Shown here: piece by piece, positions 1-7,480 of the stretch
Position numbering within the stretch: position 1 is the stretch's first letter
How the letters are laid out: each line of letters starts with the position of its first letter
NCBI GenBank assembly: GCA_023394015.1
Contig: JAEXBL010000316.1
Span: forward strand, 1 to 7,965
Source of the DNA: Pseudomonadota bacterium
GTDB taxonomy: Bacteria > Pseudomonadota > Gammaproteobacteria > Burkholderiales > Burkholderiaceae_C
Length of the DNA stretch: 7,965 nucleotides
Direction: 5' to 3'
Made by a program: the position numbers and the translations under genes
The notes under the pieces: generated by a model
The model's database searches: none
The model's input: only the letters and a program-made list of their open reading frames with translations
Told to the model about the DNA's origin: nothing

Positions 1-1
1 G

Positions 2-1063
2 TTCCACCCGGCGACGGTGGTGTTCCCGCCCGCGCTGGCGGGGGCGCAGGCGCTGCACGCCAGCGGCGCGCGGCTGCTGGCCGCCAGCGTGGCCGGCTAC
101 GAGGTCGGCATCCGCGTCGGCGAGTTCCTGGGCCGCTCGCACTACAAGGTGTTCCACACCACCGGCACCGCCGGCACGCTGGCGGCGGCCGCGGCGGTGG
201 GCCACCTGCTGGGGCTGGACGCGCGGCAGATGCTGCACGCCTTCGGCTCGGCCGGCACGCAGTCGGCCGGGCTGTGGGAGTTCCTGCGCACCGCCGCCGA
301 CAGTAAGCAGCTGCACACCGCGCACGCCGCCGGCGCCGGCCTGATGGCGGCGTTCCTGGCGCACGACGGCTTCAGCGGCGCCGCCGACATCCTCAGCGGC
401 GCGCAGGGCATGGCAGCCGGCATGTCGAGCGACAGCGACCCGGCGCGGCTGACCGACGGCCTGGGCACGCGCTGGGCCACGGCCGAGACCTCGTTCAAAT
501 GGCACGCCAGCTGCCGCCACACCCACCCCGCGGCCGACGCGCTGCTGGCGGTGATGCGCGAGCATGGCCTCGCGGCCGGCGACATCGCGCAGGTGGTGGC
601 GCACGTGCACCAGGGCGCCATCGACGTGCTGGGGCCGGTGCTGCAGCCGGCCACGGTGCACCAGGCCAAGTTCAGCATGGGCACGGTGCTGGCGCTGGCG
701 GCGCAGCACGGCCACGCTGGCCTGACCGAGTTCGACCGCGACTACCAAAGCCCCGCCACCCAGGCGCTGCGGGGCAAGGTGTCGATGCAGCTCGACGCCG
801 AGGTGGACGCCGCCTACCCGCGGCGCTGGATCGGCAAGGTGACGGTGACCACCACCGATGGCCGCACGCTGCATGGGCGCGTGGACGAACCCAAGGGCGA
901 CCCCGGCAACACCCTCACGCGCGCAGAGATCGGCGCCAAGGCGCGGCGTCTGGCGGCCTGGAGCGGCGGCGCGGCGGCCGACGAGATGCAGGCCGCCGTC
1001 GATGCGCTGTGGCAGGTCGAATCCTGGCCGCGCGTGGGCCGCCTGCTGCCGGCCCGGGGATGA
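2..1063 (+). CDS. MmgE/PrpD family protein (5'-truncated by window edge)
   Basis: The frame is open to the left edge; 353 residues are visible of a family usually about 450, so roughly the first 100 are missing. MmgE/PrpD proteins are cytosolic lyases or epimerases acting on di- and tricarboxylates (2-methylcitrate dehydratase, cis-aconitate decarboxylase, iminodisuccinate epimerase). Family landmarks, numbered in the visible fragment: HPA near the start, GYEVGIRVG (about 37-45), KVFHTTGTAG with its histidine at 52, the SKQLH block with lysine 102, FKWHASCRHTHP with lysine 166 and histidine 175, then the small lid domain and AKFSMGTVLALA. By family alignment from memory, H52, K102 and K166 match active-site positions of cis-aconitate decarboxylase; this is not verified. 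The substrate cannot be read from the sequence. It lies 158 bases upstream of a TRAP transporter on the same strand, which suggests catabolism of an imported organic acid. The family call is firm; the exact reaction is unknown. Confidence 0.9.
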   Translation, partial: FHPATVVFPPALAGAQALHASGARLLAASVAGYEVGIRVGEFLGRSHYKVFHTTGTAGTLAAAAAVGHLLGLDARQMLHAFGSAGTQSAGLWEFLRTAADSKQLHTAHAAGAGLMAAFLAHDGFSGAADILSGAQGMAAGMSSDSDPARLTDGLGTRWATAETSFKWHASCRHTHPAADALLAVMREHGLAAGDIAQVVAHVHQGAIDVLGPVLQPATVHQAKFSMGTVLALAAQHGHAGLTEFDRDYQSPATQALRGKVSMQLDAEVDAAYPRRWIGKVTVTTTDGRTLHGRVDEPKGDPGNTLTRAEIGAKARRLAAWSGGAAADEMQAAVDALWQVESWPRVGRLLPARG

Positions 1064-1140
1064 GCATGCCGCGGCACCGGCTGGCCAAGGCGGTGCTTTG
1101 ATCCTGGTCAGACGGGGCCGCCGCACGCGGGTTTTTCCCC

Positions 1141-1170
1141 TTGGTCGCCTGGGCTGCCGTCGCCAACAAT
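1141..1170 (+). promoter_or_regulatory. weak candidate sigma-70 promoter for dctPQM
   Basis: TTGGTC (1141-1146, 3 of 6 to TTGACA) and AACAAT (1165-1170, 4 of 6 to TATAAT) are separated by 18 bases, about 50 bases before dctP. It is the only reasonable pair I see in the 1064-1221 gap. The match is poor, and read-through from the upstream gene is an equally good explanation. Confidence 0.22.
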
Positions 1171-1191
1171 CATCCACCGCTGTGCGTGTGA

Positions 1192-2235
<1,044 letters not shown>

Positions 2236-2294
2236 GGCCGTCCGCCTAGCCGACGACCCCTGGGCTGGCCCCCTGCCCGCCCCGCCCGCCCCCC
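2236..2294 (+). promoter_or_regulatory. C-rich dctP-dctQ linker without ribosome binding site
   Basis: These 59 bases contain 35 C, 16 G, 5 T and 3 A and end in a pure C tract against the dctQ ATG. A GGGC (2262-2265) / GCCC (2275-2278) pair could form a short hairpin. There is no purine-rich Shine-Dalgarno sequence. C-rich, A/U-poor RNA is the type of sequence that Rho or RNA structure can act on, so the linker may lower dctQM expression relative to dctP. That role is inference; the composition is observed. Confidence 0.35.
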
Positions 2295-2825
2295 ATGCGC
2301 TGGTTCAACAAGTTGGAGGAGTGGCTGCTGGCGCTGCTGCTGGCAGGCATGACGCTGGTCACCTTCATGCAGGTGGTGGCGCGCTACGTGTTCAACTACA
2401 GCTTCGTGTGGGCGATGGAGCTGACGGCGGTGCTGTTCGCCTGGCTGATCTTCGTGGGCATGAGCTACGGCGTGCGCGTCAAGGCCCATATCGGCATCGA
2501 CGTGCTGACGCGCCAGCTCGGGGGCACGGCGGCGCGGGCGGTGGGCATGCTGGCCACCGCGCTGTGCGTGGCCTACGCCGGCGTGCTGGGCTATGGCGGC
2601 TTCAACCTGGTGGCCAAGCTGAAGGAGGTGGGCATTCTGATGCAGGACCTGCCGATCCAGCAGTGGATACCGCGCATGGTGCTGCCACTGGGCTTTGCGC
2701 TGCTGGCCCTGCGCTTTCTGCAGCTGTTCTGGCAACTGGCCACGGGGCAGGGCGCGGGCCTGCTGGGCGACGAGGCCAAAGAGGCGCTGAAGAAGCAGGC
2801 GGATGCCGCGGAGCCGGGCCGATGA
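2295..2825 (+). CDS. dctQ: TRAP transporter small permease subunit, DctQ type
   Basis: A 176-residue inner-membrane protein with four predicted transmembrane segments (about 10-30, 41-60, 83-103, 125-147), the DctQ topology. It pairs with DctM and helps dock the binding protein. Family motifs are present: QVVARYVFN (26-34) after the first helix, W..EL (39-43) opening the second, and HIGID (65-69) in the cytoplasmic loop. The C-terminal tail (about 150-176) is charged and probably cytoplasmic. The ATG at 2295 is chosen because it precedes the first helix with the usual short N-terminus; no other plausible start lies upstream in frame. It lacks a Shine-Dalgarno sequence and directly follows a C tract, which is unusual. 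The stop overlaps the dctM start by four bases (ATGA), implying translational coupling. Confidence 0.93.
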   Translation: MRWFNKLEEWLLALLLAGMTLVTFMQVVARYVFNYSFVWAMELTAVLFAWLIFVGMSYGVRVKAHIGIDVLTRQLGGTAARAVGMLATALCVAYAGVLGYGGFNLVAKLKEVGILMQDLPIQQWIPRMVLPLGFALLALRFLQLFWQLATGQGAGLLGDEAKEALKKQADAAEPGR

Positions 2826-4099
2826 ACACCATCGTGCTGTTCGCGCTGCTGTTCGTGTTCATGTTCCTGGGCATGCCGGTGGCGGTGGCGCTGGGGCTGT
2901 CGTCGCTGGTGGTGATCCTGGCGTTCGCGCAGGATTCGGTGGCCTCGCTGTCGCTGAAGATGTACGAGACCTCGGAGCACTACACGCTGCTGGCGATCCC
3001 GTTCTTCGTGCTGGGCGGCATGTTCCTGACCACCGGCGGCGTGGCGCGGCGCATGATCCGCTTTGCCAACGCCGTGGTGGGCCACTTGCGCGGCGGCCTG
3101 GCCATGGCCTCGGTGATGGCCTGCATGCTGTTCGCGGCGGTGTCGGGCTCGTCGCCGGCCACGGTGGTGGCGGTGGGCTCCATCGTCATCGCCGGCATGG
3201 TGCGCGCCGGCTACCCGCAGCCGTTTGCGGCCGGGGTGATCTGCAACGCCGGCACGCTGGGCATTCTGATCCCGCCCTCCATCGTGCTGGTGGTCTACGG
3301 CGCCGCCACCGAGACCTCGGTCGGCAAGCTGTTCATGGCCGGGGTGGTGCCCGGCGTGCTGCTGGGCCTGCTGCTGATGGTGGCCATCTACTTTCGCGCG
3401 CGCCAGCTCAATCTGCCGCGCGAGCCGCGCGCCAGCCTGGGCGAGGTGCTGCGCGCCGGCCGCGAGTCGCTGTGGGGCCTGCTGCTGATCGTCATCATCC
3501 TGGGTGGCATCTACGGCGGCGTGTTCACGCCCACCGAGGCGGCCGCTGTGGCCGCGGTGTACGCCTTCCTGATCGCGGTGTTCGTCTACCGCGACATCAA
3601 GTGGAGCGGCGTGCCGGGCGTGCTGATCGAGTCCGCCAAGGTGACGGTGATGCTGATGTTCATCGTCGCCAACGCGCTGCTGTTCGCGCACGTGCTGACC
3701 ACCGAGCGCATCCCGCAGATGATTGCCGAGACCATCATCGGCATGGGCATGACGCCCTGGCAGTTCCTGATGGTGGTGAACGTGCTGCTGCTGGTGGCCG
3801 GCATGTTCATGGAGCCGACCGGCATCATCCTGATCCTGGCGCCGATCCTGTTTCCGATCGCCACCCGCATGGGCATCGACCCGGTGCACCTGGGCGTCAT
3901 CATGGTGGTCAACCTGGAGATCGGCATGGTGACGCCGCCGGTGGGCCTGAACCTGTTCGTCACCTCGGGCGTCACCGGCATGCCGGTCGGGCGGGTGGTG
4001 ACGGCGGCGCTGCCGTGGACGCTGCTGCTGCTGGCCTTCCTGATCCTGGTCACCTACGTGCCCTGGATCTCGCTGGCGCTGCCGAACTGGCTGGGTTGA
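2822..4099 (+). CDS. dctM: TRAP transporter large permease subunit, DctM type
   Basis: The product is 425 residues, the standard DctM length, and is strongly hydrophobic with about 11-12 membrane segments. DctM is the translocating subunit of TRAP carriers, which are secondary transporters generally driven by an ion gradient, commonly sodium. Motifs in order: AIPFFVLGGMFL (58-69), AAVSGSSPAT (105-114, with the GSS associated with ion binding in characterised TRAP structures), GILIPPSIVLVVYGAATETS (147-166), GVFTPTEAAAV (233-243), MEPTGI (330-335) and NLEIGMVTPPVGLNLF (364-379). The inverted-repeat logic of the fold shows in the paired IPPS and TPPVG hairpin motifs. The ATG at 2822 overlaps the dctQ stop as ATGA, with GGAG eight bases before it. 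The open frame extends further upstream, but that part lies inside dctQ and does not resemble DctM. It is intact; no separate ATPase is expected. Confidence 0.97.
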   Translation: MNTIVLFALLFVFMFLGMPVAVALGLSSLVVILAFAQDSVASLSLKMYETSEHYTLLAIPFFVLGGMFLTTGGVARRMIRFANAVVGHLRGGLAMASVMACMLFAAVSGSSPATVVAVGSIVIAGMVRAGYPQPFAAGVICNAGTLGILIPPSIVLVVYGAATETSVGKLFMAGVVPGVLLGLLLMVAIYFRARQLNLPREPRASLGEVLRAGRESLWGLLLIVIILGGIYGGVFTPTEAAAVAAVYAFLIAVFVYRDIKWSGVPGVLIESAKVTVMLMFIVANALLFAHVLTTERIPQMIAETIIGMGMTPWQFLMVVNVLLLVAGMFMEPTGIILILAPILFPIATRMGIDPVHLGVIMVVNLEIGMVTPPVGLNLFVTSGVTGMPVGRVVTAALPWTLLLLAFLILVTYVPWISLALPNWLG

Positions 4100-4145
4100 C
4101 CGAAGGCGGGGCGACTGGCTGCACCACCGAGCGTCCCAGCCGATG

Positions 4146-4787
4146 CTACTTCGGCGCCGGCGTCTTGGGCCGGTAGTCGCAGCAGTTGGCCACCGCGCAT
4201 TCCCAGCAGCGCGGCGTGCGCGCCAGGCACACGTAGCGGCCGTGCAGGATCAGCCAGTGGTGGGCGTGGTTCAGGTAGGCCGGCGGCACGCGCTTGAGCA
4301 GTGCCATCTCCACCGCCAGCGGCGTCTTGCCCGGCGCCAGCCCGGTGCGGTTGCTGACGCGGAAGATGTGCGTGTCCACGGCCATGGTCGGCTCGCCAAA
4401 GGCCACGTTCAGCACCACGTTGGCGGTCTTGCGGCCCACGCCGGGCAGCGCCTCCAGCTCGGCGCGCGTGCGCGGCACCTCGCCGCCGTGGCGCTCCAGC
4501 AGGATGCGGCAGGTCTGCAGCAGGTGTTTGGCCTTGCTGCGGTACAGGCCGATGGTGCGGATGTGCTCCTCCAGCCGCCCCAGGCCCAGATCGAGGATTT
4601 GCTGCGGCGTGTTGGCCACCGGAAACAGCCGCCGCGTGGCCTTGTTCACCCCCACGTCGGTGGCCTGGGCCGACAGCAGCACGGCGGTGAGCAGCTCGAA
4701 CACGCTGGTGTATTCCAGCTCGCTGGCCGGCAGCGGGTTGGCGGCCTGCAGGGTGGCAAAGAAGGTCTCGATCTGCGCGGGTGTCAT
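4146..4787 (-). CDS. nth: endonuclease III (DNA glycosylase/AP lyase)
   Basis: A 213-residue base-excision repair enzyme that removes oxidised pyrimidines and cleaves the abasic site. It aligns with E. coli Nth, as I remember that sequence, without gaps across nearly the whole length, so even residue numbers coincide. LLSAQATD lies at 37-44, and the helix-hairpin-helix LPGVGRKTA (114-122) carries catalytic lysine 120. VDTHIFRV (137-144) carries catalytic aspartate 138. HHWLILHGR (176-184) precedes a [4Fe-4S] site at C187, C194, C197 and C203 (C-x6-C-x2-C-x5-C); C202 is an additional neighbouring cysteine. The ATG at 4785-4787 is supported by that gapless alignment. No ribosome binding site precedes it, but a GATAAT box ends seven bases upstream, suggesting a leaderless mRNA. 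It stands alone rather than in an rsx operon as in E. coli, and converges on dctM with 46 bases between stops. Confidence 0.97.
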   Translation of the reverse strand: MTPAQIETFFATLQAANPLPASELEYTSVFELLTAVLLSAQATDVGVNKATRRLFPVANTPQQILDLGLGRLEEHIRTIGLYRSKAKHLLQTCRILLERHGGEVPRTRAELEALPGVGRKTANVVLNVAFGEPTMAVDTHIFRVSNRTGLAPGKTPLAVEMALLKRVPPAYLNHAHHWLILHGRYVCLARTPRCWECAVANCCDYRPKTPAPK

Positions 4788-4794
4788 GGCGGCG

Positions 4795-4800
4795 ATTATC
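4795..4800 (-). promoter_or_regulatory. candidate -10 box of nth (leaderless transcript)
   Basis: On the minus strand GATAAT (5 of 6 to TATAAT) is followed by seven bases and then the nth ATG. Transcription would therefore begin at or within a base of the start codon. No convincing -35 lies at the right distance (CTTATT at 17 bases is poor), so this rests on the -10 and the absence of a Shine-Dalgarno sequence. Confidence 0.38.
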
Positions 4801-4846
4801 GAGCCGTGATTGGCGACAATAAGCCGTCCATTCCGAGAGTCATCCC

Positions 4847-6043
4847 ATGAGCCTGCCCTTCGCCCAACGCCTGCACAAGGTCGAGACCTCCGCCATCCGC
4901 GAGCTGTTCAAGCTGCTGGGCAAGCCCGGCATCATCAGCTTTGCCGGCGGCTTCCCGGACAGCGCCATGTTCGACGTGGAGGGCATCCGCGAAGCGGCCA
5001 ACCAGGCCCTGGCCGACGCGCCGGGCGCGGCGCTGCAGTACGGCGCCACCGAGGGCCACCAGCCGCTGCGCGAGCAGCTGGCGGCCTTCATGCAGGCCAA
5101 GGGCGCGCAGGGCGTGGCGCCCGAGCAGCTCATCGTCACCACCGGCAGCCAGCAGGCGCTGGACCTGCTGGGCAAGTGCCTGGTCGATCCGGGCAGCAAG
5201 GCCATCGTCGAGGGGCCGACCTTCCTGGCCACCATCCAGTGCTTTCGCCTCTACGGTGCCGAGCTGCTCAGCGCGCCGATCGACGGCGAGGGGGTGAAGG
5301 TCGATGAGCTGGAAAGGCTGATCCAGCAGCATCGGCCCAAGTTCGTCTACCTGATCCCCACCTTCGGCAACCCCAGCGGCGCCACGCTGAGCCTGGCGCG
5401 CCGCAAGCGCGTGCTGGAGCTGGCGGTGCAGACCCAGACGCTGATCATTGAGGACGACCCCTACGGCGACCTGTACTTCGACGCCCCGCCACCGCCCAGC
5501 CTGCTGGCGCTGAGCCACGAAGTGCCCGGCAGCCGCGACTGGCTGGTGCACTGCGGCAGCTTGAGCAAGGTGCTGTCGCCCGGCCTGCGCGTGGGCTGGA
5601 TGGTGGCGCCGCCGGCGCTGCTGGCCAACGCCGTGATGTGCAAGCAGTTCAGCGACGCCCACACCAGCACCTTCGCCCAGGCCACGGCCGCGCAGTACCT
5701 GGCCGCCGGCCGCATGCCGGCCACGCTGGCGCGCGTGCGGCAGGTGTACGGCGCGCGCGCGCGGGCCATGGGCGAGGCGCTGCGCAGCGAACTGGGCGAT
5801 GCCATCGACTTCGTGCCGCCGCAGGGCGGGCTGTTCGTGTGGGCGCGGCTCACCGGCGCGGGCGGCCAGCTGACCGACGGCAACCAGTTCGCCCAGAAGG
5901 CCATCGAACAGGGCGTGGCCTTCGTGCCCGGCGCGCCGTTCTACTGCGCCAACCCCGATCCGAGCACGCTGCGCCTGTCGTTCGCCACGGCGGACGAGGC
6001 GCGCATCCGCGAAGGCATCGCGCGCCTGGCGCGCGCGCTTTGA
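4847..6043 (+). CDS. PLP-dependent aminotransferase, class I/II (LysN / kynurenine aminotransferase II-like)
   Basis: A complete 398-residue fold-type I aminotransferase, cytosolic, using pyridoxal phosphate to move an amino group to a 2-oxo acid. Key positions: ISFAGGFPD (30-38) near the N-terminus, YGATEGHQPLR (65-75), TTGSQQALDL (98-107) of the cofactor phosphate cup, N175 in NPSG, D203 and Y206 in EDDPYG (cofactor ring contacts), the Schiff-base lysine K241 in SLSKVLSPGLRVGW with R248, and the substrate-carboxylate arginine R376 in LRLSFA. It has no N-terminal winged-helix domain, so it is not a MocR regulator. The GGFPD start and overall pattern resemble 2-aminoadipate (LysN) and aromatic/kynurenine aminotransferases, which often have broad substrate ranges; the true substrate is open. 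The ATG has only a weak GAGAG site seven to eight bases upstream. It shares a 59-base divergent gap with nth and probably heads the run of four genes ending in trxC. Confidence 0.92.
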   Translation: MSLPFAQRLHKVETSAIRELFKLLGKPGIISFAGGFPDSAMFDVEGIREAANQALADAPGAALQYGATEGHQPLREQLAAFMQAKGAQGVAPEQLIVTTGSQQALDLLGKCLVDPGSKAIVEGPTFLATIQCFRLYGAELLSAPIDGEGVKVDELERLIQQHRPKFVYLIPTFGNPSGATLSLARRKRVLELAVQTQTLIIEDDPYGDLYFDAPPPPSLLALSHEVPGSRDWLVHCGSLSKVLSPGLRVGWMVAPPALLANAVMCKQFSDAHTSTFAQATAAQYLAAGRMPATLARVRQVYGARARAMGEALRSELGDAIDFVPPQGGLFVWARLTGAGGQLTDGNQFAQKAIEQGVAFVPGAPFYCANPDPSTLRLSFATADEARIREGIARLARAL

Positions 6044-6093
6044 AGGGCTGACCGCCTCCAGCTGAGCAAGCAGCCGCGCGACTGGCCACCGGC

Positions 6094-6561
6094 ATGCCCA
6101 TCGACGCCGAGATCATCAACAACGCCATCCGCCTGGCCGTGGCGCCGGTGTTCCTGCTGACGGCGGTGGCGGGCCTGCTGGGCGCGGTGGCGGGGCGGCT
6201 GGCGCGCATCATCGACCGGGCGCGTGATCTGGAGGGGCAGCTCGAATCTGCCGCTTGCGGCGGCATGACCGAGGCCGCCCAGCGGCGCGCCGTGGCCGAG
6301 CTGGCCACGCTGCGCAAGCGCGGCCAGCTGGCCAACACCAGCATCGCCCTGCTGACCTTGTGCGCGCTGGCCATCGGCCTGGCCATCATCCTGCTGTTTC
6401 TGGCCGAAACCTCGGACATGCGCGTCGGCATCAGCGTGGTGGTCAGCTTCGTGGGCGGCGTGCTGTGCTACCTGTGCTCGCTGCTGTGCTTTCTCATCGA
6501 GACGCTGCTGGCCACGCGCGTGCTGCGCTTTCGGGCGCTCGAGCGGCAGCGCGGCCCTTGA
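6094..6561 (+). CDS. DUF2721 family membrane protein
   Basis: A 155-residue inner-membrane protein of unknown function. The first hydrophobic segment (about 12-33) leads into RLARIIDRARDLE (35-47), the basic cytoplasmic motif that marks DUF2721. A polar, probably helical region (about 48-80) follows, then two more membrane segments (about 81-104 and 111-137) and a basic C-terminus. The pattern APVFLLTAVAGLL...RLxRIIDRxR is the reason for the call. The ATG at 6094 follows the aminotransferase stop by 50 bases. There is no good Shine-Dalgarno sequence and I see no better start. It sits between a metabolic enzyme and redox genes, which does not reveal its role. Four cysteines (55, 90, 125, 132) are present, three of them in or beside membrane segments. 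Confidence 0.85.
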   Translation: MPIDAEIINNAIRLAVAPVFLLTAVAGLLGAVAGRLARIIDRARDLEGQLESAACGGMTEAAQRRAVAELATLRKRGQLANTSIALLTLCALAIGLAIILLFLAETSDMRVGISVVVSFVGGVLCYLCSLLCFLIETLLATRVLRFRALERQRGP

Positions 6562-6592
6562 AGTGCGCCGCCTTGCCCGCAGCTTAAGGGGC

Positions 6593-6937
6593 ATGAAGAC
6601 CTTGCAAGCTCCCACCCGGACCGCCGCCATCCTGGCGCAGTTGCTGGAGCGGCTGGATGCCAGCCCGCAGCCCGTGGATGCCCACCAGTACCGCACGGTG
6701 GCCAGCCGATTGGCGGCCATGCTGGCCGATACCGGCGTCGACTGGCAGCCGCTGCTGGCGCAAAGCCCGGCCGCCGCCGCGCTGTACGAAAACCTGCACT
6801 ACGCCGATGCCGGCCTGTGCCGCTCGCCGCTGGACGCCGCCATGCGCGCCGAAATGGCCGCCTGCGACGCCATCGCCGCCGCGCGTGCCAAGCCCTCGCC
6901 CGATGCCGCCGAGCCGGGCGCGACCTCGGCCACCTGA
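6593..6937 (+). CDS. conserved-looking small protein of unknown function upstream of trxC
   Basis: I do not recognise a named family. From the ATG at 6593 the product has 114 residues, is soluble, has no signal peptide and is mostly helix-forming. Its most protein-like block is ALYENLHYADAGLCRSPLDA (63-82), followed by an acidic/alanine helix and a low-complexity Ala/Pro tail (from about 98). Two cysteines (76 and 91) are present. The ATG is preferred over an in-frame GTG at 6563 because AAGGGG (6586-6591) lies just before it, although the spacing is short, and because the extra ten residues are basic and unremarkable. Codon use matches the neighbours. It starts 31 bases after the DUF2721 stop and ends 36 bases before trxC, so co-transcription with trxC is likely. 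Any redox link is a guess from position. Confidence 0.72.
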   Translation: MKTLQAPTRTAAILAQLLERLDASPQPVDAHQYRTVASRLAAMLADTGVDWQPLLAQSPAAAALYENLHYADAGLCRSPLDAAMRAEMAACDAIAAARAKPSPDAAEPGATSAT

Positions 6938-6973
6938 GCCATCCTCTCAAACGCCGCTTCACCCGGAGCCCCC

Positions 6974-7423
6974 ATGAGCGAGCCCTTGCACGTCGTCTGC
7001 CCGCACTGTCACACCACCAACCGCGTCAAGTCCGACCAACTGGGCAGCGCCCCCGACTGCGGCCAGTGCAAGCAGCCGCTGTTCACCGGCCAGCCGGTGG
7101 CGCTGGACGACGAGGCGGCGTTCGACAAGCATGTGACGCGCAGCCAGATTCCCGTGCTGGTGGACTTCTGGGCGCCCTGGTGCGGCCCCTGCCGCATGAT
7201 GGCGCCGGCCTACGAGCAGGCCGCCGCGCAGTTGGAACCGGGCGTGCGCGTGGCCAAGGTCAACACCGAGGCCGCGCAGGCGCTGGGCGCGCGCCACCAC
7301 ATCCGCAGCATCCCCACGCTGGCGCTGTTTCAGAACGGCCGCGAAGTGGCGCGCCAGGCCGGCGCCATGACCAACCCGGCGCAGATCGCGCAGTGGGTGC
7401 GGTCCCAGCTTTCCCGCACGTAG
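6974..7423 (+). CDS. trxC: thioredoxin 2 (zinc-finger thioredoxin TrxC)
   Basis: A 149-residue cytosolic disulfide reductase, slightly longer than E. coli TrxC (139). The N-terminal zinc ribbon has C9-x2-C12 and C29-x2-C32, the feature that separates TrxC from TrxA. The thioredoxin fold follows: VDFWAPWCGPCRMMAP (63-78) with active-site C70 and C73, buried D64, and the cis-proline P114 in RSIPTLALF. It reduces protein disulfides using electrons from thioredoxin reductase. In E. coli the gene belongs to the OxyR peroxide response; no OxyR site is recognisable here. The start has GGAG five bases upstream (6965-6968). It is the last gene of the plus-strand run and converges on the TonB-like gene. 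A GC hairpin overlaps its stop codon. Confidence 0.96.
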   Translation: MSEPLHVVCPHCHTTNRVKSDQLGSAPDCGQCKQPLFTGQPVALDDEAAFDKHVTRSQIPVLVDFWAPWCGPCRMMAPAYEQAAAQLEPGVRVAKVNTEAAQALGARHHIRSIPTLALFQNGREVARQAGAMTNPAQIAQWVRSQLSRT

Positions 7424-7427
7424 CGGG
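7413..7427 (+). terminator. hairpin over the trxC stop, possible terminator
   Basis: CCCGC (7413-7417), a five-base loop and GCGGG (7423-7427) form a 5-bp all-GC stem spanning the trxC stop codon. Only a short, offset T run (7432-7434) follows, so it is not a classic intrinsic terminator. Confidence 0.3.
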
Positions 7428-7451
7428 CACCCTTTGCTGCAGAGATCCACG

Positions 7452-7473
7452 GCGCTCGGGCCACTCCCAGCGC
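7452..7473. terminator. 8-bp hairpin in the trxC 3' region
   Basis: GCGCT (7452-7456), a bulged C, GGG (7458-7460), loop CCACT, CCC (7466-7468) and AGCGC (7469-7473) make an 8-bp GC stem. It lies about 30 bases past trxC in the convergent gap and could act on transcripts from either side. No U tract follows, so Rho-assisted ending or 3'-end protection is as likely as intrinsic termination. Confidence 0.4.
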
Positions 7474-7480
7474 GTGAAGT

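Noticed and set aside
1121..1136. CCGCACGCGG followed by GTTTTT as an intrinsic terminator of the MmgE/PrpD gene
   Set aside because: Only about three stem pairs are possible with a usable loop, too weak for a terminator despite the T5 run.
2321..2821. Upstream in-frame extension of dctM
   Set aside because: It reads through dctQ in another frame with a low-complexity Gly/Arg/Ala translation. The ATG at 2822 gives a full-length DctM and an ATGA overlap.
2591..3889. Minus-strand open frame of 432 codons opposite dctQ and dctM
   Set aside because: It is extremely rich in His, Gln, Asp and Arg, the mirror of membrane-protein codons such as CTG and GTG. It has no family resemblance and covers two certain genes.
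4100..4145. GGCTG/CAGCC inverted pair in the dctM-nth convergent gap as a two-way terminator
   Set aside because: A 5-bp stem with a 15-base loop and no T run on either strand.
4143..4850. Plus-strand open frame of 235 codons opposite nth
   Set aside because: Shadow of nth, which matches endonuclease III at every catalytic and cluster residue.
7367..7371. A further ATGAC inside trxC as an eighth repeat module
   Set aside because: It is ordinary coding sequence (AMTN) over 100 bases from the cluster, without the flanking modules.
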